Assembly (NCBI GenBank): GCA_002633005.1
Contig: NMRA01000525.1
Location: 142,857 to 206,856 of the forward strand
Source of the DNA: Phoronis australis
Lineage: Eukaryota > Phoronida > Phoronidae
Direction of reading: 5' to 3'
Length of the DNA stretch: 64,000 bases
Shown: in pieces, positions 21,701-31,965 of the stretch
Position numbering within the stretch: position 1 is the stretch's first letter
How the letters are laid out: the number at the start of each line of letters is the position of its first letter
The notes under the pieces: generated by a model
What the model saw: the letters and a program-made list of their open reading frames with translations, nothing else
Told to the model about the DNA's origin: nothing
The model's database searches: none
Translations under genes and position numbers: made by a program

Positions 21701-24700
21701 TTAACACATTTTTGTAAAAACCTCACTGTATGTGGGGGTATTGCTGGTGAAAAGTGGTGGGGGGTGGGGGTAACGCGCTGTTGGAATCATGGACGCCCTG
21801 GAATATTGGGGATCCCATTTTGGACACCCTATTTTTGAAATCCTGGATGAAGCCCTGCGCCTGTGTATGAGTCACGCACAGGTAATTAAGGTGCATTCCA
21901 CGGTATTTGTGCCATGGACTTAAAAATTTCAAATCAGCCTTTTAACTTTCATTTTGATGTTTACACATAGTTTAATCATTGAATTTTGTTGTCTGCAGGT
22001 CCATTTTCTGTTAGTCTTAGAAATTTTGCTTTTATCGGAAGGTTTATCTCTTATTTGTAAAATTTTGCGTTACAGATGTGACATAACTTTTTTCATAATT
22101 TTTTCTACAGACATGAAGAAATAAATGCCAAAATTGTTTTAATATATCATTTGCTACACAAGAAGTATACTAACAGTTGAAACTACCTGATTTTTTGATA
22201 ATTAGTATTTCCAATTAAACTTTCAAATTAGTGAAAGTCACATCTGTAACATTTAAGTAACAAAAGTTTTGATTTTAGGAAAAAAAGTAAATCAATTTTA
22301 ACACAATTTAATTTTCTCTTTATTCACCCTAATCAACATAATTTAGCAAAATTTCTCAAATGTATCTCAATCCAGTTCCAAAAAAATCAAAAAACATTTC
22401 AAGTCACATCTGTAACAGTTTGTTACAGATGTGACATGATGTAAGAAATGTGACCATCTTTTGCAGCCACTAAGTAAAGATTTACTTTTCATGACTCAAT
22501 TTTTAAAAGGTGTGTATGATTAATTTGAACAAATATCTATGAAGAATTGTTAAAGCCACTGTTAATCATCTACTGAGCCAAGTACTCCCCGTTTAGCGAT
22601 AGTTCACGGCTAACAGTAACGTCGACACACACTGTGGTGAAGAACACATGCACTGAAGGTCCCCTTCATTCACTATAGCAACCAGCTGAAAAATCCACAA
22701 ACTTCACCCAAAGCACAAGCTGAAAATCTGCCCACTTCACCGGAGGCATATCCCCCTTCATCTGAGGGACTGATCAGTGTTTTTTCTGTCAGTGATTTTG
22801 TGGTTGTTGAGTTCCGAGGTATTCGTTTCAAGCAAGATGTTCCATGAAAACTGGTATTACGGTGTTAAGCAGATAGACCAGAGTCAAAAACGTACTACCG
22901 CACCTTCAAAACAGCTTACCAGCCCGAAAAACACAAGAAAATAGTGCCTTTATTAGCACTCTGTGTTCATACGATTTGTGTGATGTTTCACTAATTTTAT
23001 ATTGGAATTTAAAGTGTCTGAATGTCACATCTGTAACAAAACCAATACTGTGGAATACACCTTAATGCGTTCACCTGCTTGTTCTACCCTAGGATGTGAG
23101 CCTGTGCGGAATGTTGGGCCCAAGCGGGGGAACTGGTCATTACAGCTATTTTAATTTTTTGTTTTAAAACTAAACAAATCTTGGATGGAGCGGTGAATAT
23201 TTGCACAGTTCACCATAGGTTTGTCACTTCTGGTATTTCATCTTGAGCTCTATGTGTCGTTTGTAGGGGCCAAGGCTTTTGTAGGGGCCAAGGCTTTTGT
23301 AGGGGCCAAGGCTTTTGTAGGGGCCAAGGCTTTTTGTAGGGGCCAAGGCTTTTGTAGGGGCCAAGGCTTTTGCAACCCCAGTACAAGGTTTCCTGAAGTG
23401 ACCTAGGTACCCGTTTGGGGTCCTGGGAATTTGCCAGGTTGCATTTGTAATGGGTAGTGTCAAGCCCTGGTTGTAAAGCTGAGCTTGCATAAAATATGAC
23501 TGTCAGTAATCTCCATATTGCCGTTCTTTCCAAGAGTTCTGTTTTATTGCTGAAATAGAACTCCCACTGTGTCCGCTAGTTTCATGTCGAAAGTTGTGTA
23601 AAAGCAGCAAAAGGTTTACGAGTGGAAGATAAAGTTCTCGGGCACTTTTACGGTAACGCAAGTGTAAATTGGTGGTGGGCGTTACGGGAGTTGTTGTGGG
23701 TAGATGTTTTGTCTTTTTTGGATCGGTGGTGCCATCTTGGGGGTATATTGCTTTGAGTACCCTTTTTCCCACGGCACTCAATTTGGCCTGTCCCCGATGT
23801 TGTACATTTCATAGGGGAGCAGTCTGATTATAATCGTCTTTATTTCAGGAAAGTCGTCTCTGACTATACAGTTTGTGGAGGGCCAGTTTGTCGACTCCTA
23901 CGACCCGACAATAGAAAACAGTGAGTAGTTGTAGCTGAATTGATTCATTTCTGTACAACAGTGAGTAGTTGTACCTGAATTGATTCATTACTGTACAACA
24001 GTGAGTAGTTGTAGCTGAATTGATTCATTTCTGTACAACAGTGAGTAGTTGTACCTGAATTGATTCATTTCTGTACAACAGTGAGTAGTTGTAGCTGAAT
24101 TGATTCATTTCTGTACAACAGTGAGTAGTTGTAGCTGAATTGATTCATTCTGTACAAAACCGTTGGTTGGCCTGCTTCGTCATTCTGTCTGCCCACCACA
24201 CTGGACTAAAGTGGACAGGGTGCACTGCAGTGATGTCATTGTTCAATTATCGCTTGTACTGCTGGTGAGCTATTTCTACTCTTGCAACTATTGTTTAGCG
24301 TCGACTGTTTAGCGTCGACTGTTTAGCGTCGACTGTTTCTGCTAACTTTGCCAAGACCTTGCTAGTACTTGGTGAAGTCACTCATAACATTCAAAATCAA
24401 ATGTCGAATTAAGAAGGTTTCCGATTAACCGACTCTGAAAAAATCCTATTCCTACCACTGCTAACTACTGTACAGTAAATATTTTCACAAACTCCATTAC
24501 CGTGATTGCTCTCATTTTTACCAATGGTTGCTTGGTGATGGCTACATTAATGTTGCTTTATTTCAGCATTTAACAAGACCATCCGAATGAAGGGTGGGGA
24601 CTACCAGCTACAGTTGGTCGATACAGCTGGACAGGTAGGGATTACTGCATTGATAGGACTGTAATAACATCGAAGAGTCATGAGACACAAAATGTTTGCC

Positions 24701-27700
24701 TTGAGATGGTCACTTCACCAAAAGTGAGATGCGTGTTGAAATGAAATGGGTGATGATTTTAATTTATCTTATTGTGTTATGTTGCAACACCATTTTTTTA
24801 TTTGTTTGCTATTCACATAACATGTCAAGTTTGCCATCGTGTGGTACAAGTCCCTGCAATAAGTACTGAGTTGGGTGTTTGGTCTCTCGGTCCAACTATC
24901 TGTCATCAATGTTGCCTATGCTTTGTCTTGTTTTTATCTGTGTAGGTTTTGTAATTGTAAATATGTGCGAATTTTTGTAAACGTTAGTGTGACAGTCTTT
25001 ATATACCGTTGTGCTGTTTATCATTTGCTTTGTTCTTTTGGAATAATACTCTCTGTGAAAATGTTCAATGTGTCTTGTTTAGGAGTACGCTTTTAAAAAA
25101 GTGTTGATTGTGTAAATGTGTCAAGAGTCGGGTTGCAATAGTAAAATCTCTGCAAAGGTCATTTTAATTCTTTCTCAAGTGAATGCAGAGCTACTGCAGT
25201 TTAACCAGCTTCTGTCTACTGACATTCGCAGCCTCTCTGCATTTAGCAAATAATTCATTTTACTAGAATTTATACTTTGTTTCAGGATGAGTACTCAATA
25301 TTTCCACAGTCCTACTCAATGAATGTGGATGGCTTTGTACTTGTGTATTCGGTTAACTCTAGAAAAAGGTACGCAACTTTCAGTCGCTTTGCTATGTGGT
25401 TGCAGAAATGTCCTTGCAACCAAATTCAACCATAGAATTAGAAGTTCAACAAATAATGCAGACACAAGTTGATGGTTATTTGATATTTTGCTCTTCAATT
25501 GGAATGTGACCAATTTTGAAGCTATATTAATGCACTTCTCTGGTTGTCTTGGAGATTTTTCTATGTTAATTTTCTGTTCCTGTGGCATGTACATATTATC
25601 GAAAGGAAGGAATGTGATGTGAGTGGCCTAAAAATGTCCGGTATCTTGTTTCTGCACTCACTTCCATCGACCAAACACAATGTTCATGTACTTTATACCA
25701 AACACAATGTTTATGTACTTTCTAACCTTCTTCCAAACACAATGTTCATGTACTTTCCACTAAACACAGTCTGTCTTAGTCGTTTGTGTTTGCTCAATAG
25801 AAGTGAATACAACCAATATGTGCACCTTTAGTCGGCCCGTTTTCGTCACTTTCCGTTGTTTCGTGGATAGTTAGATACACGCTAAAGCCACAGTTATTAA
25901 CTTGGAAAATGTCTCTTCGACAGCCCGTGATCTGTATTTTTACTAAATGTAACTTCAGAAACAATTGCTTTCCCCCTTTAAACATGAAAAACCTTTCACA
26001 CAACTAGTAGGTACAGATAATTCTTCAATTTGAGCGTGTCTTGAGTAAGAGATACCAGAATTGATTGAACAACTGATAATTATAATTTTGTAATTGGGAT
26101 GTGGGAAAATTTTGCCTTTGCTCAGCTTTGCAAATTCTGGGCGGTTTCCATTGTGCTTCAAAATCCAGAAGCATCCGGTAAAATATCACCAATTTCACAC
26201 AGAAATAATTGCAAAATTGTCTTTTTCATTTTACTAGGGATACTAGCATTGTTGTGAATGCGCACAATACTTCAAGATATATTTTGTTGATAACTATGCT
26301 ACAGAACATAGACATCACAAAGCGTCACTCAGCTACTGAATTTCATTTATGAAAGAAATGAGAAAATAATATTTCAAATATTTCATCTGTCCGCCATATT
26401 GTGTCCCTCCTGAATTGGTGAGATTTTGTCGTAGTTGGACATTCGTAATGGAGAATGCCTCCTGTCCGCTGAACTTTATCCGATGTTGGAACAGTTTTTC
26501 ATTAAAAAGAAAATTTTTACTTGACATCGTGTATCCCTGAAATTTTCAGTATGCAGTATTTGAATGAGGACTGACTAGTGAATTATTGGATTATCGAATA
26601 CCTTGTTTGCAGTATTTGCAGACGTTATGTTGTTTGGTAGAGATATGTAGCCTTACTGTATGAAACTTTGTGTAACGAACTCATTTTTGGAGATTGTCTT
26701 GTCGCATTTCACCAAAACGTTGGTTACCTGCTATTATTTATTACTGTCAACTGTGTTGGTTCTGGTAACAAAACTCTTTTGCCCTCTCATTTCAGTTTTG
26801 AAGTAGTTCAAGTAATACACGAAAAAATCTTAGACAGGACTGGAAAAATACAGTAAGTTGTAGATGAGCATATGGTCTAACAAGTCTACTAAGGATCACA
26901 TCATCTTATTTAGATTGAAATGAAGTCCAGTTGCTGAAATAGGTCACAAAGATGATAACTTAAAATTGGGTGTGACTGTTTTGACCCATACCTCATGGCT
27001 GTAATTCACCAGTGGTATGTGGTGCCCTCTGTCATCATAAGAGAAAACTAAAGAGGTGCTGTGTCTCTGTGACATTAGGCCGGCTTTTGTGGCACTTATC
27101 TCGTGACTGTTATTCACCTAATAAGTGGCACCCTCATTAGTTACTGAAGAAAACTAAGATCCTTTCATGTAGCAACATATTGTTATTAATTAATAAGCAT
27201 TTATTCTGCTTTGGGAGGGAGAGGCACTAATTTCCCATTAAAACTACATGTACTGCTGTCGTTTTGGCTCGTGTTTTTGGGTGGAGCCCCAATATATGAG
27301 GAGTTGGTGTTATTAATTGAACAACACTTGAATTCAGTCTATTTCACTACCTACAGGACCCCTTTTGGATTTCCATTTTGATATTTCTGAACCTTCCAAC
27401 TTAAGCATTAGGTCGTACCAGTGCATGAATGTCATTGAATGGCTCACTGTAGTCTGTAGCTCTGCTTCATGCTGCTTATTTTGCACACATTACCAGTTTT
27501 CTGCAAACGAGACTGCGACACACATTCAGCAGATGGCCTCTTGTTGAAAAGGGTTTTACTCTGTGTTTGGTTGTTCATTTTTGATGCGTGATCTGAGAGC
27601 TTTACACAAACAAGCCCTTGAGGCGCAAAGTGACAAATTTGTGCCAGCATGTATCGGTAGCTGGTACTTAAGTGGGAACTTTCTGAGACAATACGTTCAG

Positions 27701-30700
27701 TCATGCCGTCACGAGAACTGTTTGTTTNCTGTTGAGAAGTGTAAAAACTCAGCTCGCATTCGTTGGAAATTCCAGGTCGCATTTTGCGACTTTATACGAG
27801 CTGACAAAAATCTCAGCTCGCATTTCCAAATTTCAGGTCGCAAATGCGACCTGCAGCTCGTTATGTCGAGCCCTGAGTTTCATTTCCTGTAAAACTGAGG
27901 TAAGATTTAGAGTTCAATCATTCATTTATTTTCCCCTAAACTTGCACGATAGAATTTTTAGAAATTTTCCTGACTTTGTATTTGCCCAGTGGGCGTATAT
28001 TCGTCAGGGCTTATTTGTGGAAAATGTGATGTCCAGGTATTGCTTTTGTCACTTACCCGTTTGTATTGTCAATGCCTGTCCAAATTTATGCAAAGTAATT
28101 GTTTTCGCTGTTTTTCTAGGGTCCCCGTTGTTCTTGTGGGAAATAAAACAGACCTGAGGATGGAAAGGTATAACGAACAAGGCGAGCTTTGCAAGTTAGT
28201 TACTGCAGTTTTCAGTAATTCTACACTAACCCCATCTTGGTCAGCCTACACTGTGCTATGCTTATCTGTGGCTTAGTGCTTCTGAACTGTATAACAATAA
28301 TGACATTATGTGTGCACCACACTTTGTGAATGCTGGACAATGCTTTGACATCGCGTCACAATCCGGCTTATATTATGGGTAACCTTTGAGGTCACACGAC
28401 GCAGCACTGGTTGTTAAATGGGTAATAGTCACATACAGGGGTACCTCATTTTGAAAAACATTTTTCTCCGCTGAATAACAAGCATCAGGCAGAGTCTCAA
28501 AATGTGGGAGTCCTGTAAGAGACTATTGTGCCAGCAAAGTGTTCTGAACACGTTTTTGATGCGTACAATAGCCTTTTCCTGTCTCAGTTTGCTGGGACTA
28601 TTATGATTTACTGGAGGACACTCCTTTCTTTGTTTTCCCCAATTTAGAAAACAGAAATAGTTTCAATGGAGAAACATCACTGAGATAGAGGTGTATCCTA
28701 AATTGCAGTCCTCCATGTATTGGCGTGTCTACTGATAATTCATAAAAAGTGGAAATTCATTGCCATTCAAAAATTCAAAGAATTTGGTTTGTCATAACCG
28801 GTCATTATTGCTTGATATCAGGCCAAAGGATTTGGTTTGTCATAACTGGTCATTATTGCTTGATATCAGGCCAAAGGATTTGGTTTGTCATGACAGGTCA
28901 TTATTGCTTGATATCAGGCCAAAGGGTTTGGTTTGTCATGACGACATTTTACTGGCCAAGCATGATTGTAAGCAAGCCCATCTTCAAACTATGATGTGTA
29001 CAAAAGGTTTTTGACCAAAGTGTAACTACTAGACTTTAAAACTTCAATGCCGATGATAGTAGCGTAATTTTTTTCAAACAATACTCCATGTATTTCTGAT
29101 CTGAAAAGTTCATAGTGTTGAATTTTGTCTTCTCTCATCAGCAGTTTTGTGACCTCAAAAGCAAGCTTTGGCCCCGTCTTTTCGTAAACCTTAAATTTTG
29201 TACTCGCACGAAAATGTTGGTAATTGTAAATGGTCCCAAAGAAAATGGAAAAAATATTTCAACATTTGTGTACCGTGATAATTTGCAAGCACGGAAATCA
29301 CATTTTGCATGTTTATTTGTCTTAACATGGTATATGCAACACTGGAATATTTGCCGTGGTGGAGATTTGCCTATTATTATAAGTCCTTAATATAATTTCA
29401 TGTGCATGTATTAGTAAACCTTCTGATCATTCGTTAGTGACACGTGACCATTTCCAAGCATAATTGCTCAGTATTAAGGACTTGAGCTATTGCAACAACT
29501 GCCGTTTTTACTAAAATTCTTTTTCTTAGGACAATTTCACAACAGGAGGGTAAGAAGTTAGCTGAGCAGTGGAAAGCCTGCTTTTGTGAAGCTTCAGCAA
29601 AGGAAAATCAGGTAATTCTGGATGATGATTGGGTGTTATTACTGTCATTGTTATGAGATGTTAAAAGGACGGTACATTATTACACAGCAACGCTTGAACC
29701 TAGAATTATTTACCCACAATACTGCACCATCTCTCAAGCAGTTCTCTGGCCTTGTTTTCGCGCCACTGAAGTTTCTCGTGTTATTTGTAAGTGATCTTTC
29801 TTTTTTCAAATTTTTCTCGGCAGCATTAAATTCATTCGACCTTACAATGCCAAAGAAGTTTTACTGCTGTGCTGTGGCCTGCGACTCCCAACAACAGAAA
29901 GTTGGACAAGTGTGACAAGTATCCGTGGATGTGATATTTCTGTCACCATATTTAGAATTACCCTGACATTTATTAAACGAGGCCAATGTAACAATATCTC
30001 CAGGACAAAGGAGATTTCTGTCCAAGACCATCCTGTTGCACTATCGTCGTTATCATCATTATTATGCGCCCACATATTTATATGTGGACGCATTATGCCG
30101 TCATCTCTGTCCATCCGTCTGGGCGGCGTCCGTCCGGCGTCCGCTGCTCTATCTCCAAAACCCTTTGACATACATTCATGAAATTTGGCACATATGTTCC
30201 ATTCATGAATGGGACGGCATGTGCGAACTTTCGGATGGATCCGACTACCGGTGTGTCCCCTAGTGGCAATTTTAGTTTTTTACGCTTACCTTTGTATCTT
30301 CAAAAGTCCTGAACGGATTTTCATGAAATTTGGTATGTAGGCACCTAGTAGTGAGATGACGCTATCCTGCCGTTTTCGGATGGATTCGACATAGTTTGCA
30401 CCACCTAGTGGCCATTTTTAGTGTTTTCGAGTCTGTTTTTGTGCGTCCACCCCTCTATCAACCAAACCGCTCAAAGGATGATTGTGAAAATTGGCATGTA
30501 TANAAGTGTAACTACTAGACTTTAAAACTTCAATGCCGATGATAGTAGCGTAATTTTTTTCAAACAATACTCCATATATTTCTGATCTGAAAAGTTCATA
30601 GTGTTGAATTTTGTCTTCTCTCATCAGCAGTTTGTGACCTCAAAAGCAAGCTTTGGCCCCGTCTTTTCGTAAACCTTAAATTTTGTACTCGCACGAAAAT

Positions 30701-31965
30701 GTTGATAATTGTAAATGGTCCTAAAGAAAATGGAAAAAATTATTTCAACATTTGTGTACCGTGATAATTTGCAAGCACGGAAATCACATTTTGCATGTTT
30801 AATTGTCTTAACATGGTATATGCAACACTGGAATATTTGCCGTGGTGGAGATTTGCCTTTTATTATAAATCCTTAATATAATTTCATGTGCATGTATTAG
30901 TAAACCTTCTGATCATTCGTTAGTGACACGTGACCATTTCCAAGCATAATTGCTCAGTATTAAGGACTTGAGCTATTGCAACAACTGCCGTTTTTACTAA
31001 AATTATTTTTCTTAGGACAATTTCACAACAGGAGGGTAAGAAGTTAGCTGAGCAGTGGAAAGCCTGCTTTTGTGAAGCTTCAGCAAAGGAAAATCAGGTA
31101 ATTCTGGTTGATGATTGGGTGTTATTACTGTCATTGTTATGAGATGTTAAAAGGACGATACATTATTACACAGCAACGCTTGAACCTAAAATTATTTACC
31201 CACAATACTGCACCATCTCTCAAGCAGTTCTCTGGCGTTGTTTTCGCGCCACTGAAGTTTTTCGTGTTATTTGTAAGTGATCTTTCTTTTTTCAAATTTT
31301 TCTCGGCAGCATTAAATTTATTCGACCTTACAATGCCAAAAAAGTTTTACTGCTGTGCTGTGGCCTGCGACTCCCAACAACAGAAAGTTGGACAAGTGTG
31401 ACAAGTATCCGGGGATGTGATATTTCTGACACCATATTTAGAATTACCCCGACATTTATTAAACGAGGCCAGTGTAACAATATCCCCAGGACAAAAGAGA
31501 TTTCTGTCCAAGACCATCCTGTTGCACTATCGTCGTTATCATCATCATTGTTATTATTGTTTTTGATAGATAATATCAAAAAATTGAAATCTGGTTTCAT
31601 TATCCCCCCTACTGCAATTGCAACTGCAGCTTAAAACATTTTATTGACAATCTGTCAAAGAAAACTGTTTTTAATAATTATATAAAATATATTTTTACCA
31701 CTGGATCATGTCAATGGAAGAATATGAACAATTTCATTTGAACCTACATTCATTGCAGAGCAGGGGTACATTTTTAATCTGTTTCCAATATGTTGCAGTT
31801 GGACTCCAAAATCTTGCCACATGGTATTGGTTGATTTTCTCTTTTTACTACTAGACGTTCTCGATTCATTTTCAGCTCGTCAAAGAAATCTTTGAGAGTA
31901 TAGTCAATCAGATAGAGGTAGCCGAAGGCAACGTGTCAGAAAAAAGTGGTTGCACGATATCATGA
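15689..31965 (+). CDS. RHEB: RHEB small GTPase, complete coding region
   Basis: Exons 15689-15737, 23849-23920, 24567-24634, 25286-25368, 26796-26852, 28120-28167, 29530-29611 (or its duplicate 31016-31097) and 31876-31965 splice to 549 nt, 182 residues (human RHEB has 184). G1 is GFRSVGKSS (12-20), with the arginine at 14 that marks RHEB where Ras has glycine. The effector loop is DSYDPTIENT (32-41), G3 DTAGQ (59-63), G4 NKTD (118-121), G5 SAK (148-150), and the C-terminal CTIS box is for farnesylation. RHEB-GTP on lysosomal and other endomembranes activates mTORC1; TSC2 is its GAP. Intron 1 is large (8.1 kb) and full of mobile elements. Two copies of exon 7 are present; including both would break the frame (82 nt). 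Confidence 0.96.
16009..17473. mobile_element. DNA transposon, ~1.46 kb, with 10 bp target duplication
   Basis: The element begins (A)GGGAGGACAA at 16009 and ends TTGTCCTCCC at 17473, a 10 bp perfect inverted repeat. It is flanked by an exact direct repeat TACCGTTATT at 15999-16008 and 17474-17483. The interior has no recognisable transposase, so it is non-autonomous or decayed. A 9-10 bp target duplication would suit a Mutator-like (MULE) element, but the superfamily is inference. Between 16440 and 16620 it holds a G-rich/C-rich stretch (GGGGGGGCAAGGGGGCC) that may be a nested older element. Confidence 0.6.
17889..17900 (+). repeat. Poly-C tract
   Basis: A run of about 12 C's in RHEB intron 1, prone to polymerase slippage and sequencing error. 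Confidence 0.9.
18095..18172 (-). mobile_element. tRNA-derived SINE head (pseudo-tRNA)
   Basis: On the minus strand, GTGGGTTCGAGTCCCAC forms a perfect T-arm (5 bp stem, seven-base loop) that contains the B-box GGTTCGAGTCC. About 45 bases upstream TGGCCTGGTTG resembles an A-box. The two halves of the acceptor stem do not pair and no good anticodon stem exists, so it is not a functional tRNA. The body probably continues leftward to ~18010. Flanks are in RHEB intron 1. Confidence 0.6.
18498..18604. repeat. 53 bp tandem duplication
   Basis: Two adjacent copies of a unit containing GTAAAGACTGAGCTATTTAT, differing at about two bases. Confidence 0.92.
18775..18953. repeat. 17 bp minisatellite, ~10 copies
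   Basis: Units of the form GCTGATTCCAATATGGC, with transition-type variants (ATGTGG, AGTATGG), repeat every 17 bases in RHEB intron 1. Confidence 0.95.
19890..21860. repeat. ~965 bp tandem segmental duplication
   Basis: Blocks at ~19900-20840 and ~20850-21800 align throughout, offset by 950-977 bases (for example ACACCTGTTG at ~20420 and ~21383; ATCATGGACGCCCT at 20809 and 21788). Divergence is clearly greater than in the exon 7 duplication, so it is older. No coding sequence. It lies in RHEB intron 1. Confidence 0.85.
21890..23061. mobile_element. TTAA-flanked DNA transposon, 1.17 kb, non-autonomous
   Basis: The left end GGTGCATTCCACGGTATT and the right end (reverse complement) GGTGTATTCCACAGTATT form inverted repeats with two mismatches in 18. 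Both are flanked by TTAA (21886-21889 and 23062-23065), the target duplication used by piggyBac and Kolobok-type elements. Inside, GTTACAGATGTGAC or its complement occurs five times (22069, 22237, 22403, 22422, 23024). No transposase ORF is present. Confidence 0.75.
23262..23371. repeat. 18 bp minisatellite, ~6 copies
   Basis: TGTAGGGGCCAAGGCTTT repeats in register (one unit has an extra T). The period is divisible by 3, so it gives repetitive but meaningless ORFs. It lies in RHEB intron 1. Confidence 0.95.
23849..23920 (+). CDS. RHEB: RHEB exon 2
   Basis: A 72 nt exon encodes KSSLTIQFVEGQFVDSYDPT and IEN. The acceptor is TTTATTTCAG. The donor ACA|GTGAGT is also the first unit of a 40 bp tandem repeat, so five more identical donors follow it. 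Confidence 0.97.
23921..24150. repeat. 40 bp minisatellite that copies the exon 2 splice donor
   Basis: Six units start GTGAGTAGTTGTA(G/C)CTGAA at 23921, 23961, 24001, 24041, 24081 and 24121. Each is preceded by AACA, so each reproduces the AACA|GTGAGT donor of RHEB exon 2. Confidence 0.95.
24298..24340. repeat. 14 bp repeat, 3 copies
   Basis: GTTTAGCGTCGACT is repeated three times in RHEB intron 2. Confidence 0.9.
24567..24634 (+). CDS. RHEB: RHEB exon 3
   Basis: A 68 nt exon encodes FNKTIRMKGGDYQLQLVDTA and GQ, ending with the G3 box DTAGQ just before the donor GTAGGG. Confidence 0.97.
25286..25368 (+). CDS. RHEB: RHEB exon 4
   Basis: An 83 nt exon encodes DEYSIFPQSYSMNVDGFVLV and YSVNSRK. 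DEYSIFPQ is the RHEB-specific switch II sequence, in place of the catalytic context of Ras. Confidence 0.97.
25672..25775. repeat. Short imperfect repeats with AAACACAATGTTCATGTACTTT
   Basis: The core CAAACACAATGTTCATGTAC appears at about 25675, 25702 and 25733, with a degenerate fourth copy (AAACACAGT), in RHEB intron 4. Confidence 0.8.
26796..26852 (+). CDS. RHEB: RHEB exon 5
   Basis: A 57 nt exon encodes FEVVQVIHEKILDRTGKI, ending in phase 2 at GTAAGT. Confidence 0.95.
27760..27885. repeat. Repeat fragment built of GTCGCA..TGCGAC palindromes
   Basis: Contains GGTCGCATTTTGCGAC and GGTCGCAAATGCGACC, with several CAGCTCGCATT/AGCTCG motifs, next to an ambiguous base at 27728. It is probably a fragment of an interspersed element in RHEB intron 5. 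Confidence 0.5.
28120..28167 (+). CDS. RHEB: RHEB exon 6
   Basis: A 48 nt exon encodes VPVVLVGNKTDLRME, which contains the G4 box NKTD. Acceptor TTTTTCTAG, donor GTATAA. Confidence 0.96.
28783..28945. repeat. 48 bp minisatellite, ~3.4 copies
   Basis: Units containing TTTGGTTTGTCATAAC and TTATTGCTTGATATCAGGCC repeat every 48 bases in RHEB intron 6. Confidence 0.95.
29018..30061 (+). repeat. Duplicated block A (contains RHEB exon 7)
   Basis: Bases 29018-30061 match 30504-31545 almost base for base, offset 1486. Differences are a handful of single-base changes and one-base indels (for example CAGTTTTGTG versus CAGTTTGTG). Block A ends where a mobile element begins; block B has the uninterrupted flank at the same place. 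Confidence 0.95.
29530..29611 (+). CDS. RHEB: RHEB exon 7, copy A
   Basis: An 82 nt exon encodes TISQQEGKKLAEQWKACFCE and ASAKENQ, with the G5 box SAK. It is identical in coding sequence to copy B at 31016. It lies in the left member of a duplicated block. Confidence 0.95.
30062..30502 (-). mobile_element. Copy of the 8.7-9.9 kb element family, cut short at an N
   Basis: It starts with the palindromic CCCACATATTTATATGTGG and continues with GTCTGGGCGGCGTCCG, TTTCATGAAATTTGGTATG-like and CACCTAGTGGCC blocks, all found in reverse complement at 9590-9916. Two CTCF-core-like motifs lie at 30253-30267 and 30398-30412, again 145 bases apart. It ends at N30503. The empty site is visible in block B near 31550. 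Confidence 0.8.
30504..31545 (+). repeat. Duplicated block B (contains RHEB exon 7 copy)
   Basis: Partner of block A. It begins directly after N30503 and runs past the position where A is interrupted, into unique intron sequence (TTATTATTGTTTTTGATAG). Confidence 0.95.
31016..31097 (+). CDS. RHEB: RHEB exon 7, copy B (duplicate)
   Basis: Its exon sequence is identical to copy A and its splice sites match. Joining A to B would shift the frame because the exon enters in phase 2 and leaves in phase 0 (82 nt), so only one can be used per transcript. An N at 30503 at the block junction suggests that this is the second haplotype wrongly placed in series. Confidence 0.85.
31876..31965 (+). CDS. RHEB: RHEB exon 8, C-terminus
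   Basis: A 90 nt exon encodes LVKEIFESIVNQIEVAEGNV followed by SEKSGCTIS and TGA. The last four residues form a CaaX box; serine at the end favours farnesyltransferase. Confidence 0.95.
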   Translation, partial: LVKEIFESIVNQIEVAEGNVSEKSGCTIS

